Shown here piece by piece: positions 35,213 through 46,170 of a DNA stretch of 64,000 bases. The DNA is from Epiperipatus broadwayi (taxonomy: Eukaryota > Onychophora > Udeonychophora > Euonychophora > Peripatidae), in contig JAQFVV010000055.1 in the NCBI GenBank assembly GCA_028023455.1, positions 5,364,030-5,428,029 of the forward strand. The letters run 5' to 3'. The notes below the pieces were generated by a model that was not told the origin of the DNA, ran no database searches, and was given only the letters and a program-made list of their open reading frames with translations. Both the position numbers and the translations under genes were made by a program. Positions within the stretch are counted from its first letter, which is position 1. Every line of letters begins with the position of its first letter.

Positions 35213-35247
35213 TTTTATTTATTAGCGCAGAGAGCATGTGAAATTTT

Positions 35248-35430
35248 AAATAGTCGGGATTTAGACTCTATGCATATGTGCTGTAATGATGTTATAATAG
35301 CTCAACGATGTTTATCTTGTGCTTTGGTTTGAGAGTATCCTTCGTACTCAACACTACATATCGTTGAGCTATTATATTATAACATAAATTACAGCTCATG
35401 TGCATAGGGTGTAAATTCTGACTATTTTTA
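35248..35430. repeat. MITE hairpin, arms about 60 bp
   Basis: The left arm, from ATAGTCGGGATTTA to AATAGCTCAACGAT, pairs with the right arm, from ATCGTTGAGCTATTA to AATTCTGACTAT. The loop is about 45 bp around 35312-35360. Superfamily unknown. Confidence 0.8.
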
Positions 35431-35439
35431 GTCAAAATT

Positions 35440-36600
35440 ATATATGTTGCCTTTTTTTTTCTTTCTGATTGACTATTTTTTTAAGCATATGTTTACAAAT
35501 TTGAGACATTTGAAGAGAAATTTAAGTAATTTGAATAAATACCAAATTGTAAAAAGTTAGATATTTACCCCATAATTTAGAGGAAAGTTCATGCTTTGTT
35601 TTGTTTTTTACCCTCCAAATTAATGAATTATCATTTATTTTTTTGCAATAGTTTAATTTCTTATTGTTTATTTATTTATTTTTTGTTTTGCTTTTTGAAT
35701 TTATTATATATTTTATTTTGTTTTATATTGCAATCTATCTTTGATTTAACAGAATCAAAAAAGGACAAACATTTCCACTACTATATATAAAAGAATCAAC
35801 CTTGAGATATATAATTATAAACTAATTATTTTTTAAATAGAAATATTAAAAAGGTTAACTTCATTTTTAAAGCAATGTTTAAATATATCTCCGATAGTTA
35901 ACTTTCACAGTTTGTGATTATTTTCAAAATTGAAAAGCCATTTACAATCTTCATTCCTTAGACAATGTTAGTATTACTATTATATAAAATAAATTGTATG
36001 AGAGGGTGTCATTCAATAAAATAGTTTTACGTTCTGAAAGATTATTCAAATTCTATGTGTTTTAGCACAGTGATAAGATGATGGAAGCAAAATTGTTGGA
36101 TTAAGAGGAAAATGTCAGTTGACCATTTGAATAAAACATTTGTGATCGATCATCTATTCGGATTTTAGAATGTCACATGATCTTCCAAAAAAACTAACTT
36201 TACAATTAATACTACCAAAATGTAATAAAAACATATTTCTTGGTGACCTCAATCTGAAAGGTTTGCATAAAAGAGTGATTGTTTCAAAGAAAGTAGCTTC
36301 TGGAAAAGCTTTTTTGTCATAGTGATTCGCATAAGATGCCGTTGGTTTCAGTATGCATCTTCTGATGATTGATTTTACTGGATTGACCAATGTCTTCCTT
36401 CACTTCTCATTATTTCACTGTTTCCAGGATTATTGAGATTTATCAGCCGCAAATGGTTAGGGCTGAATTTTATTCAAAATTTACCATTGTTATTAATGTC
36501 AACTTTTTTTTTTACCAAATCATAGAAATTCATTTATTGCCTAGCACATTTAATACAAAATATGTTTTTATAATCATTTAATAATTAAATTATTTATTGC
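35440..36600. other. Intronic sequence upstream of T1, one unidentified fragment
   Basis: A 78-codon minus-strand frame at 36154-36390 (from MVNPVKSIIRRCILKP) has better amino-acid complexity than its neighbours and may be a transposon fossil. No family is recognised. The rest is AT-rich. Confidence 0.35.
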
Positions 36601-36614
36601 ATTGCCAAATTCAT

Positions 36615-36758
36615 ATAATATTAATATGATTTATGTTCTTTATTGCTTTTTACAACCCACTTGACAGTTTTGATTGCCTCAGCAATCTTCTTCAGTAGAA
36701 GTTCCCATCAATAGTGATTGTAAAAAGTAATAAAGAATATAAATGATATTAATATTAT
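36615..36758. mobile_element. MITE with 41-bp terminal inverted repeats
   Basis: Arms 36615-36655 and 36718-36758 are complementary with about three mismatches (GTTCTTTATTGCTTTTTACAA against its partner). The 62-bp loop includes, on the minus strand, CTGAAGA, a spacer and AAAAC (36695-36667), related to the hairpins at 38.4-38.6 kb. It lies 540 bp upstream of T1. Confidence 0.85.
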
Positions 36759-37258
36759 ATATTTACTGTAAATGGATTGTGAAAGAAATTTGTAATTTTT
36801 TACATTACGCAGAATTTTTAAAATCAAGTTATAGAAGTGCAAAAAAATTTGATAAAAATTTGCCGCCAACTTTTTAAAAATTTAAATGAAATTGATATAA
36901 TCTAAACTGTTTTTGGCAGGAAGGGGTCATGTAAAGATCAAGTATTGAATTGGTAGGTTGGGTATATGAATCTATTTTGTTGACCATTTTTTTCAGCTGA
37001 GAACTTAGTTCTCAAGCCCGCCACTATACCATTATGCTAAATCACACATAGTGAATATTTATTGTTATTTTTTTTTTTTAATGAAAAAGTATTATGCAAT
37101 TATAATATTAATTTATGGAATCATTTGATTATATAGAATTTATGAATTCATCACAAATATGAAGAGTTGAGCCCCTAAATTGTTTTATTGAATCATTTGT
37201 TCTGATAAATCATGGATAAATTGTATATTTTATTTTTTATTTATGTTTATTATTTTTA

Positions 37259-37290
<32 letters not shown>

Positions 37291-37300
37291 ACCTTCACAG

Positions 37301-37390
37301 AAGAAAATAATGATTATCATTTGTATAATTGTGCTGTTGGGCATCCTAGCTTTGGTAATAGGCCTCACTGTTGGATTGAAATCTACCTGA
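37301..37390 (+). CDS. STX1A: Syntaxin-1 alternative terminal exon T1 (transmembrane anchor variant 1)
   Basis: Terminal coding exon of 29 codons plus TGA, joined in phase 0 to S2. Translation: KKIMIICIIVLLGILALV followed by IGLTVGLKST. The KKIM start is the conserved beginning of the syntaxin-1 membrane anchor. A hydrophobic stretch of about 22 residues then runs to a short polar tail (LKST) that would face the extracellular or luminal side. One cysteine in the outer part of the helix (residue 8) is a candidate palmitoylation site. The acceptor is unusually strong: about 20 uninterrupted T residues, then ACCTTCACAG. The exon lies 12.5 kb after S2 and 24 kb before T2 and has its own poly(A) signal, so it should be mutually exclusive with T2. 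The LKST tail differs from the GGIFG-type ending of T2 and of vertebrate STX1A. Confidence 0.95.
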   Translation, partial: KKIMIIICIIVLLGILALVIGLTVGLKST

Positions 37391-37790
37391 TCCTGGCCAA
37401 GCCACAACATTGCTTTTGACCAAAGTTTACAAATGTAGTGAATGGAAATGTATGGATGGATGAGTGAATTGTTTGAATGAAAATACAATCGATCATAAAT
37501 GGACGTATGAATGCGCTACCAGTACGAATGACCAACCCCAAGTATTAATTGTATAAATGTCTAATCGTGTAAAAAGATTACCATCCTTGAGAGTGAGAAG
37601 AAAAAAAAAATCAACTTAAGTTCCAGAATTCTATTATGCATTTTAATTTTATTTAAAGAAAAAGTTTTGTAACTTAACGAATCAATGATGCACAAAGTAA
37701 TTGTAATGATGTATACTTTCTGAATAATGTTTGAAGAAAAAAAAAATAAATTGATTTACGAAATCTTGATTTGGTTTTGTGTGTTTATTA
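37391..37790 (+). promoter_or_regulatory. 3' UTR and poly(A) site of the T1 isoform
   Basis: After the TGA the sequence runs about 350 nt to a canonical AATAAA at 37745-37750. A GT-rich downstream element (TTGGTTTTGTGTGTTTATT) follows at 37771-37789, the expected arrangement for cleavage near 37765-37775. Use of this site would stop transcription before T2, so competition between cleavage here and splicing to T2 is the likely switch between isoforms. The signal and spacing are seen; actual usage is inferred. Confidence 0.75.
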
Positions 37791-37799
37791 TTGTACTTA

Positions 37800-38380
37800 A
37801 ATACTTAAATATATTTGGCGTTAATATTAATGTAATATTGGTGTAACTAGTTTTACGTGTTTCACGTGTTTCACGATACTAGTTAGCTGTCATGCATTGA
37901 CTTTAGAAAGAAGGGAAACAATGCCATTTTTTCTTTTAATTAAATATTTATTTATAAAATAATATAAATAAATAAAATCTTGGATTGCTTTTTTTATAAA
38001 AAAGTAATAAATAAATAAAACATTATTTTCTACTATTAAACATTAAAATTAAAAAAAAATTAATATAACAAAACTCTTCAAAAAAACTTATTCCATTATT
38101 TTGAGTTATATAACTTTATACAATATTTTTTACTCTTTCTTATGGTCTTATCAAAAATTACCTACTATTAAAATATCAGAAAAATATAAAACTAATAATA
38201 ACAAAACTATGAAACATATCAAAATGTATATATTAATAAACAATAGGTTTCTACCATTACATATTAAGATTTATTATTAAATATATTTTTCCCTTGTTTT
38301 CTAGCCCTTTATATTTTAAAATATTTACTTTCTTTTTTAAAATGAGGCTAGAAAAAATATGTTCTTAAGCCATTATTGGA
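37800..38380. other. AT-rich sequence after the T1 poly(A) site
   Basis: Mostly A/T homopolymer-like intron sequence; nothing recognised. Confidence 0.5.
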
Positions 38381-38384
38381 AAAG

Positions 38385-38689
38385 TACCATATAATACTAA
38401 ATTGTCCAGGCACTTTATTATTGTTACACAATGCTTTATTTACCACCCCTTTTTACAGTTTCGATTGCCCCAGGAATCTTCTTCAGAACTTTATATCTCC
38501 TAGTGCTTTACTACTGTTACACAATGCTTTGTTTACCACCCTTTTTTACAGTTTAGAGTTTCGATTGCCCCAGCAAAGTCTAAGCAGATTGCTGGGGCAA
38601 TCGAAACTGTAAACTATAAAAAAGGGTGGTAGTAAATAAAACATTGTGTAACAGTATAAGTGCATGGACAATTTAGTATTATATGGTAT
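38385..38689. repeat. Inverted-repeat element, arms about 85-100 bp
   Basis: TACCATATAATACTAAATTG at the left pairs with CAATTTAGTATTATATGGTA at the right. The inner arm sequence (TTACACAATGCTTT, TTTACCACCC, CAGTTTCGATTGCCCCAG) occurs twice on the left and once inverted on the right. The minus strand at 38486-38458 and the plus strand near 38583-38607 carry a GATT-loop-AATCGAAAC hairpin. Confidence 0.85.
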
Positions 38690-38806
38690 ACATTTTTGGC
38701 AATGCAATAAGAAAGAGTAGTTATTATACTTCTTGTATTAGAAAAGTAATAGTTAATATGTGTATTATTTTTATTGTAGAAATATATATATTATTACCAT
38801 TTAGAT

Positions 38807-39429
38807 CAGTAGTGTGCAATCTGTGGATTGCAACCTTTCAAAAGATCACAGAAAAATTGTTGGGGGTCGTGAAAATTTTGAGAAGTTCTCATGTTGGATA
38901 ATAAATTTTTAATTGAAAAAACAAAAAGCTAGACACTATTTAAAAATACATGAAAACTACTTTACTCATTATTGTATGTCTGATCACTTTTGTGTTTAAA
39001 CACTTTCTTTTTCATATTCCAATCCACTGTGCATAAATAACACATCATAATGGCACTTTGCTTATAATGGTCTCATTTCTCTTGTTCACTCTCAACGTAT
39101 TATTCTTCATGCTAGTATCCTAACGTTTGATATATAGTACTACATTTTTGAATATGCAAATTTTCTAAAACAGGCTAAAAACAGTGTAATTGCTACAAAT
39201 CAATAGATCTACCAAGATCCAAGTATTATTATACATTTTTTGTTAATATGCAGTTTTTACAAAGATCTTATATCAAATCGTTATATAATAATATTTGAAT
39301 GTGGTAAAATGACTTTTATTAATGCTATCCTTATATGCTTATAATAGGATGGTAACAACATATAATGGGTCGCATAAAATTTCATTCTGAGTATGAAGGT
39401 TGTAAGTGTGAGAAGGTTGTGTAACACTG
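38807..39429. mobile_element. Degenerate hAT element
   Basis: The left end CAGTAGTGTGCAATCTGTGG and right end GGTTGTGTAACACTG are diverged hAT-type termini. Flanks ATTTAGAT (38799-38806) and CTTTAAAT (39430-39437) match 6 of 8. Sequence such as GGGGGTCGTGAAAATTTTGA and AATGGGTCGCATAAAATTTC near the ends is common in hAT MITEs. Confidence 0.65.
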
Positions 39430-39439
39430 CTTTAAATAT

Positions 39440-40290
39440 TAGATAGTAAATCGCACATTAAATGTATATGAAAATAGAACTGAGATTGCCCAGATCCACC
39501 TAGCTCTAAAATAATTAGACAAATCCATACACTATACATTAAATATGTATGAAAATAGAGTGGAGCTCCATCTAGAAGTAAAATAAACAAATCCATTACA
39601 TAGTGTGGATGGTTTTGTTTATATCATGGCTAGATGGACCTTGGTCATTTCAGCTCTATTTTCATATATGTTTAATTTTCTACAAAGTAATTATTTAATA
39701 TTTAGAAGTAATTGACTTGTATTTGATCACCAATGCAGTAGTTGTTAAAAATAAGACGCTGTCTTTATCCTCTGCCTAATTAAGTATGATTTTATAATTG
39801 ATTGTGCCACGTTTCTATCTGGTATGAATATTATTTCCATTCTGAAATTTTAACGCATTTAGAAATTTAACTTTATATAAATTGAAAAACCTAAGAATAA
39901 GTGATGCGCTCAATTTTTTATTTTTTTAAACATGGTGTAATATATTGGGAAGTAAATCAGTCTTTAAATTGACATGCACTCACCATTAACAAAGATTTTA
40001 AAGAACAAGTGAATCCACTTGTCCTTCAAGCTTATCTATATCCAAGTCAACCTTTGCCTATCTTGCATTACTCAGGACTTAGAGTCTTTTATATGCCTGA
40101 TTAAAACAACGTGTGCGTTAAGATTGATTTACTACTCAAATATACTACAGTAAATATTGTGCTGTATAAAAAATAAATATTTATCAATGTAAAGATGGTG
40201 TGGTATATTTGTTTAATTATTTTTTGTTTAATTGGAGCAGAGTTATCTCCGCTCATATATTTTTTATTAACATGTATATATATACTTCAA
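39440..40290. repeat. Family-F repeat block, inverted arrangement
   Basis: Contains ATGTATGAAAATAGAGTGGA and its inverse CAGCTCTATTTTCATATATG, then a module with GCTGTCTTTATCCTCTGCCT, AATTGATTGTGCC and TCTGAAATTTTAA. That module recurs at 44.92-45.14 kb and inverted at 44.2-44.33 kb. The ends carry TTTGTTTAATTATTT. Nature unknown; possibly a long MITE. Confidence 0.65.
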
Positions 40291-40832
40291 CATTAAAAGC
40301 ATAAAGCTAAACTAATTAATAAATAATCAAAATTATCCCAGGCCACCCTATTAATTTTGAGGGGAGCTAAGGTTGAAACAAAATTGAAGAATTAAAGAAT
40401 CTTCATTATTAAAAATTTATGATTCTAAAGCAATTAACTTATTTAAAAGTTCTTTTAATATTAAGGGTGGATGGGAAGTAAATGGAATTGTGGGTAATGT
40501 TTAATATAAATATGCTGTTGTTTTGTAGTTCTTTACATTTGAGAAGTCTGCTTGTAGCAGTGAAACCATTGGTTGTGTTTTAGATTTTACTTTCTTGGCT
40601 AGTCTGGTATGGATAAAGAATTAAATAATGGCACATATACGTTTTTAGAAAAAAATCCAGATAATGTGATTAGAAGGAATTAATAAATATGAAAAAATGA
40701 TTAATTTAAAATTTTTTAATAGAGTAGATTATTTAAAATGTTATCCAAATGATTTCATATCAACTAAGATGTCTATGAATATTAAGACACATAAAGATGG
40801 TGTTCCTTTAAGATTTATTTCTTTCTAGGTTC

Positions 40833-41183
40833 TTGAATAATTTTTTAAAACAATTTGTTGCTTTTGGTCATTACATGGTTTCTTCTTCTTCAGAGGCTTT
40901 TGATAAGATTAATAATTTTAAAATGGAAAGTAATTGGGTGTTTGGTAGTTTAGATATTGAGAATATGTATCAGTTTGTTAATAGGTTAAGTAGTGCTGAT
41001 GTTCTTATGTCTGTGTTGGTTAAGAATAGATCTTTGTCAAAAATTAAAGTTATGATAGATTTGCTTTTATTATTAGAGGATTCTATGTATTTTACTTATA
41101 ATAGTAATTTTTATAAGATTAAGGAAGGGTGGATAATGTGTTATGTTATTTCTCCTTTAGTTTGTTCAGTTTATATTATTTGA
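40833..41183 (+). pseudogene. Penelope-like RT, fingers and palm fragment
   Basis: 116 codons. VFGSLDIENMYQFV corresponds to the SLDIxSxFTNIP motif (first catalytic aspartate). FTYNSNFYKIKEG and PLVCSVYI correspond to the FxxxxYxQxxGxxMGSPLSPxxA motif. The final YLDDCLFVV active-site motif follows in another frame at about 41237-41263. Several frameshifts. Confidence 0.82.
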
Positions 41184-41584
41184 AAGAGGAAATTATTATT
41201 AAAAAGAATTGTTTATATTTAAATATATTTGTTAAATATTTGGATGATTGTTTGTTTGTAGTTGAGAATGATAAATTGAAGGAGTTGGTAAATGAGTTTA
41301 ATTGATTTGATCTTTCTATAAAATATGTGGTAGAAAGAGGGGGGTTAGATTTTATTGAATTAAATTGTTTAGATCTATTGGTGATTAGAAATGTAAAGAC
41401 TAATTATTTAGTATGTAGTCCTTATATTAAAAGTAAAGAATTAAGATCTATAATCAAGTCTGATACCTATTAATCTATGTTTCATAAAGTAGCTGTTTTA
41501 AGAAATTATTGTTATAGGAATAAGAAATTAAATAATTCTAGTGGTGTAGCTTTGTTTTAGAAAGATCAATTTTATAAAGATTAT

Positions 41585-41878
41585 TTGAGTGTTGGCTATT
41601 CTGATAAATTTGTTAAAAGTATTCTATTTAATAGTAATATTTGTAATGATGTAAAGAATCAAGACAAATATGATTTTATTTCTTTACCATTTAAATTGTC
41701 TTATAAAATTGTATGTAAAAATAGTAATTTGTTTGGAAATAAGAAAATTGCTTGGAAAAGGAGTAGTACATTGAATAATTTATTAAATAATACAAAGGAA
41801 ATTTTTGATAGGAAGACTTCCCGGTGTAGTGTATATTATCCTTTGTTTTTGCAAGAAGGTTTATATAAGTCAGAGTAG
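41585..41878 (+). pseudogene. Penelope-like region between RT and GIY-YIG
   Basis: 97 codons, LPFKLSYKIVCKNSNLFGNK and then SSTLNNLLNNTKEIFDRKT. It occupies the position of the Penelope linker before the GIY-YIG domain. Cys-Ser-Val-Tyr-Tyr-Pro at the end is where the GVYxIxC motif of the nuclease normally starts, in degraded form. Confidence 0.7.
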
Positions 41879-41949
41879 TTTGAGCTTAAATGAAAGAATA
41901 AAGGTACATAAAAATAGGGTTAGAAATAAATATCTTAGTTTCGCTTTGT

Positions 41950-42141
41950 ATGTCCATGAAAAAGATACAGGCCACATTTAATTTTGAGGAAGCTAAGATC
42001 TTTTCTGAAAGAAATGAAATAAAAAGAATTAAAGAATCTTTATTATTAAAAATTTGTGATTCTGAAGTAATTAACTTATTTAAAAATTCTTTTAATATTA
42101 AGGATGGATGGGAAGTAAATGGAATTGTGGGTAATGTTTAA
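41950..42141 (+). pseudogene. Penelope-like GIY-YIG C-terminal fragment
   Basis: 63 codons. Preceded by VRNKYLSFALYVHEKDTGH in other frames, it reads FNFEEAKIFSERNEIKRIKE and SLLLKICDSEVINLFK. These match the end of Penelope GIY-YIG domains (LxxHxxxTGHxFDFxxxKI, then E near SLxIK). The same tail is found at 40.35-40.50 kb. Confidence 0.8.
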
Positions 42142-42390
42142 TATTAATATGCTGTTTTGTAGCAGCAGAACCATTGGTTGTGTTTTAGATTTTACTTTCT
42201 TGGCTAGTCTGGTTGAGTTTTGTATTTGGGGTAATTTTGATTTGATTTTGTTCCATTTTTATTATTATTTTTATGCTTTTTGAATATTTAGTAATGTATA
42301 ATTCTTGATAAAGAGCATAAGTTATGGCTGAAATGTAAGGTAAAAAATATATAAAAAGTTAAGAGTTGAAAAAAAGTGTTTTGTTATCAA

Positions 42391-42545
42391 TCAATCAATA
42401 GTATTCTGTCCAATGGACAAGTCTAGAGAGTAGTCACATCAATTCATCCATTATTCCATTCTATTTCTTGCCCATTTCTTCAATTCCACATAAGTCTTCC
42501 CATCTCTTATATCATCCAGTAATGTCAATCTCTTCTGTCCTTTTT
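42391..42545 (-). mobile_element. LINE C-terminal fragment, minus strand
   Basis: The minus strand reads RLTLLDDIRDGKTYVELKKW and ARNRMEWNN, close to the C-terminal end of RTE-type proteins (LxDDIxxWxxxxYxELxxxAxNRxxW). About 150 bp only. Confidence 0.6.
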
Positions 42546-43189
42546 ATTTAATAATAATTAACGAATGAATCATTCTGAAAAAAAAAGTGATTGGATAATT
42601 TTTATTTTTTAATAGAGATTATATTTTTTACGCATGTTTTATGCTACCTTTTCCCTTTAAATATGCTCAATGGGTTCATATGGGCATGAACAGTGGGTAC
42701 ATATGTAATTCATTGGGCATGAAACAAAATATTGTATACCCAATTATTAATATCTTTGAATTACTGTCATGTCTTATTAGCGTAACTTCCTATTATGTGA
42801 ATTTAATTCCAAAATTGCTTATATGTGCAGCAGAAATAGACGATTTACTAAAAAAAATTACCAGAACACTTCATATTATAAACCTTATTAAATGGATCAA
42901 CTAGAATAGATAAATGTTTCAGTTTGTCTTTTTTTAAAAAAAAAAAAAAAAAAATTAACAAAACTTAAAATATGAAAATGTTAAAAAATCAAATTATATT
43001 AAGGAGAAGGGATGCTACTTTAGTTCGTAAATCCCTGATGGCAAATAATTTGTGTGCGTGCACACTAAATAATTTACGCATTGTAAATAGTAAATACGTA
43101 CTTTGAAGTAAAAACTAGAAATTTGAAGACTATTTTTTTGACTTCCTCTGATATTGCAAAATGTTATTATATGTTGTTTTCCTGAAGGT

Positions 43190-43497
43190 TTGTGATGATG
43201 GTGTTTTAATTGTATTTATTGTTTGGTCTATTTCCATCATCTATTATGAGTATTGAATGTCTTTAGAAAAATTTTAACTTTATTTAAATATTCTAAATAC
43301 ATTCAACGGTTAGTAATAGCACATCAAACACTTTAGTAAATGCACAACATTTTGAGAGGTATTGTTCTCCCCTCTTCTTCAGGTATTGCTGGCCTGATTA
43401 GTGACAGTACTAGCATGGGAATCAAACCTGGATCCTTAGATTCTTGAGTATTGAATTTTAGATTAACACTCTAACCAACTGAGCCAACCTGCCAATG
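43190..43497 (-). mobile_element. Family-A tRNA-derived SINE, full length, minus strand
   Basis: On the minus strand the element starts GGCAGGTTGGCTCAGTTGG, containing a pol III A box (TTGGCTCAGTTGG). A B-box-like GGTTTGATTCC follows about 60 nt later. Then come the body (CTGAAGAAGAGGGGAGAACA, ATTTACTAAAGTG) and the tail ending CATCATCACAAA. About 308 bp. Related copies at 9.34, 45.49, 45.68 and 47.57 kb. It resembles octopus tRNA-related SINEs in design; identity is not verified. Confidence 0.88.
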
Positions 43498-44009
43498 GCA
43501 ATAGTCAGTAGAAATTTTATATATTTATCTATGAGGTTCCTCCTGATTTCTCCACTTTTCTTTTTTAAGATCAAAGTTGATTAATGTTTCCATGCATTAT
43601 GTATAGTTACACTAAGTTGACTTATGGGATTGTTTGCCATTGTCATGTGAGCAGTTTCTTTAAATTTTCTTCTGTGTACGTTTTCTCTATCCAATCTTTT
43701 TGTGTTTTCCCAATTGAACAAATGTTCATTGGTACAAACATGGTCTGTGATCTTAGATGCATCTGTTTTTCTCTTTTAATCATTAGTTTGTGTTCTTGCT
43801 AGCACTTTTCAGGATATCTGGTCTCACCAATATATATTCTTCCACATTCACATGATATTTCATATATGCAGTTTTGCTTAGCATACTTTTGAAGTTATTG
43901 CAAAATTGTTTGTAATTAATGAAGTAATAGTTTAAAGTAATTTTTAAGAAAATTACCAAAAAAATTTTTGTTCTTTTAAATTATGCAGTTAAATTTCATA
44001 TAAATTGTT

Positions 44010-44440
44010 GATAGATAAATGACTACTGTTTGCATACTGCAATTAAATGCTTGTATAAATGAAGCAGGGATGATCAAAATTCATCTAGCTGTAAAATAAT
44101 TAAATCTGCCACACTACGTTTAGCAAACTAAACAATAATGTGGACCCTCTATTCTTTATGCTTTTCAATATAAATAAAACTAAGTTTGCTAAACATGTTA
44201 AAATTTTGGAGCGAAATTAATATTGACACTAGATGTAAATAAGGCATAATCCATGATGTAATCTTATCTAATTAAAGAACAAAGACAGCAATCTATTTTT
44301 AATAATCACTGCATTAATAATTTAAATAGCAAATATTAAATAACTTTATATGGCAATTAAATGTGCACATATATATTTAGCAGTGATGACCAAACTATCT
44401 AGATATAAATAATTAAACAAATCACTCTAACTACATTTAG
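44010..44440. repeat. Family-F repeat, further copies
   Basis: ATCTAGCTGTAAAATAATTAAA, in the form CATCTAGCTGTAAAATAATT and AATGTGGACCCTCTATTCTT, followed at 44.2-44.33 kb by the inverted family-F module (AATTAAAGAACAAAGACAGC). A second unit begins at about 44340. Confidence 0.55.
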
Positions 44441-44443
44441 AAA

Positions 44444-44744
44444 CCAATAACCATCATATGACCACCACTTTGGATTGAAAACATTAAGGAGTTTAAAACT
44501 CATAGTTTTGTAGTTAAGTGGAGATAAAAGGTGGTTGCTGAAGGGTTGCATTAGATCCTAAGATCTAGGTGCAGTGCTCTCAGATCCAAGGCTCCTCACT
44601 GACGAAGGCCACAAGCCAGAAACTAGTCTGGGGATATTGGATGAGTAGGCACTAGATGGGGATTTTATGCACAAGCCTTCTGGCATCCATTGATTACTCT
44701 AGCTTGCTGTGTGTGGCAGTACGTATAGTGAGTTTTGCCTGTTT
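44444..44744 (-). mobile_element. Family-B element, minus strand, 16-bp target duplication
   Basis: 301 bp between exact TAACTACATTTAGAAA repeats (44428-44443 and 44745-44760). The minus strand begins AAAACAGGCAAAACTCAC and carries the B core (CCAATATCCCCAGACTAG, CGTCAGTGAGGAGCC, CACCTTTTATCTCCAC). The insertion is into family-F sequence, so B is younger than F here. Confidence 0.92.
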
Positions 44745-44760
44745 TAACTACATTTAGAAA

Positions 44761-45260
44761 ACTAAAGAAATTTCACTTTGAACTTTAAAAATGTTTGGAA
44801 AATTCGGCTTCATTTTACATAGAAAAACATTTTACGAAACATGGTGTGGGGGGTTTGTTTAATTATTTCACAACTTAATGGAATTTAGTTGTCTCTTTTA
44901 TACATTTACTTGTTGTGTGAAATTATTATTTAATGTCTGTCATTTGACTTATATTTGATTACTATTTAAAAAAGATACTATCTTTATCTTCCGCTTAATT
45001 AGATATAATTTTATAACTGATTGTGCATATTTAAAGCTGGCATCAATATTAATTCCATTCCAAAATTTTAATGTCTGGCAAATTTGGTTTTATTTACATT
45101 GAAAAACACAAAGAATAGACTATTTGCTCTATTCTTTAGTTTGTTAAACCTAGTATGATAGGGATTTGTTTAATTATTTATTGCTAGATGGAGCTTCTTT
45201 TTCTGTGCTTTATTTATATATATATATCTGTTTTCATTAGCAGCAGCCATTTACAATTGA
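44761..45260. repeat. Family-F repeat, plus copy
   Basis: Continues the family-F unit interrupted by the B insertion. ATACTATCTTTATCTTCCGC, TTAGATATAATTTTATAACT and AATTCCATTCCAAAATTTTA parallel 39.7-39.9 kb. Ends near GTTTAATTATTTATTGCTAG. Confidence 0.6.
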
Positions 45261-45493
45261 GTATTATCATTTCAACTTCATGAGAAGGGGAAAAAAGATA
45301 AAATGACTAAACAAAATTATAATATACTAGAAATAAGTTTTGCAATGACTCTGTCCACTTTTAGAATCACTTCTCCATTGTTCTGTTTGTTTAATATTTT
45401 GTAATGAATGTCTTAAATTTTTTTAAATAAAACTTAGTTCTGCAATACTTCAACATCTTGTTCAGTTGTTGCTTTCCAATGTATTCCATTCTT

Positions 45494-46170
45494 TTGTATT
45501 TATGTATTGGACTATTTCCATTTATCTAATATAAATGTTAAATGTCTTTAGAAAAATTCAACTTTATTTAAATGTTCCGAATACATTCAACTGTTAGTAA
45601 TAGCACACAGGTTAGTATATGCACACCGTTTCGAGAGGTATTATTCTCTCTTCTTCAGTGTTGCTCGCCTGATCAGTGATCTTTGGCAGGATGACTCAGA
45701 GCCTTGCCTTAAAATTCAAGAATATATGGATCCAGGTTCGATTCCCATGCTAGTACTGTCACTGGTCAGGCCAGCAACCTGAAGAAGAGAGGAAAATAAT
45801 ATCTCTCGAAACATTATGCATATACTAACCTGTGTGCTATTACTAACAGATGAATGTATTTGGAATGAAAACAGACAAAACTCTCCATACAGTAATGCTG
45901 CTCAGTGCCAAACAGTAATCAATGGATTCCAGAAGGCTTGTGCATAAAATCCCCATCTAGACCAGTTTCTGGCTTGTGGCTTTCGTCAGTGATTACTCTG
46001 GTTGGCACTACTGTATGGAGAGTTTTGCCTGTTTTAATAACAATTATGTGCTAGCATAAGAAATAGTGATCATGTGATGTATTTGGAATATTTATATTAG
46101 GTGATGGAAATAGTCCATATATAAATATGACTAAAGAACCATCATCACAAACTTTCAAGAAAACACTTAT
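45494..46170. mobile_element. Inverted pair of family-A SINEs with a nested family-B element
   Basis: Family-A sequence runs minus from about 45680 to 45494 and plus from 45681, with a perfect B box (GGTTCGATTCC at about 45736). In the plus copy a 211-bp family-B element (45867-46077) is inserted with exact TGTATTTGGAAT duplications (45855-45866 and 46078-46089). Family-A sequence resumes after it to about 46165 (ACCATCATCACAAA). Order of events: A dimer first, then B. Confidence 0.88.

Larger units (their letters stand above)
40340..42370 (+). mobile_element. Penelope-like element with direct terminal repeats
   Basis: The 3'-terminal sequence of the element (about 41967-42213, from the GIY-YIG tail into the UTR) is repeated in direct orientation upstream at about 40345-40612, with the same TGGGAAGTAAATGGAATTG and TTTTACTTTCTTGGCTAG. 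Between lie RT and endonuclease fragments in broken frames. This head-to-tail partial tandem (pseudo-LTR) layout is a hallmark of Penelope-like elements. Confidence 0.88.

Noticed and set aside
36990-37060. Minus-strand tRNA-like SINE head (TAGCATAATGGTATAGTGG)
   Set aside because: It matches the A-box consensus but lacks a B box and tail within the expected distance; kept only as a weak possibility.
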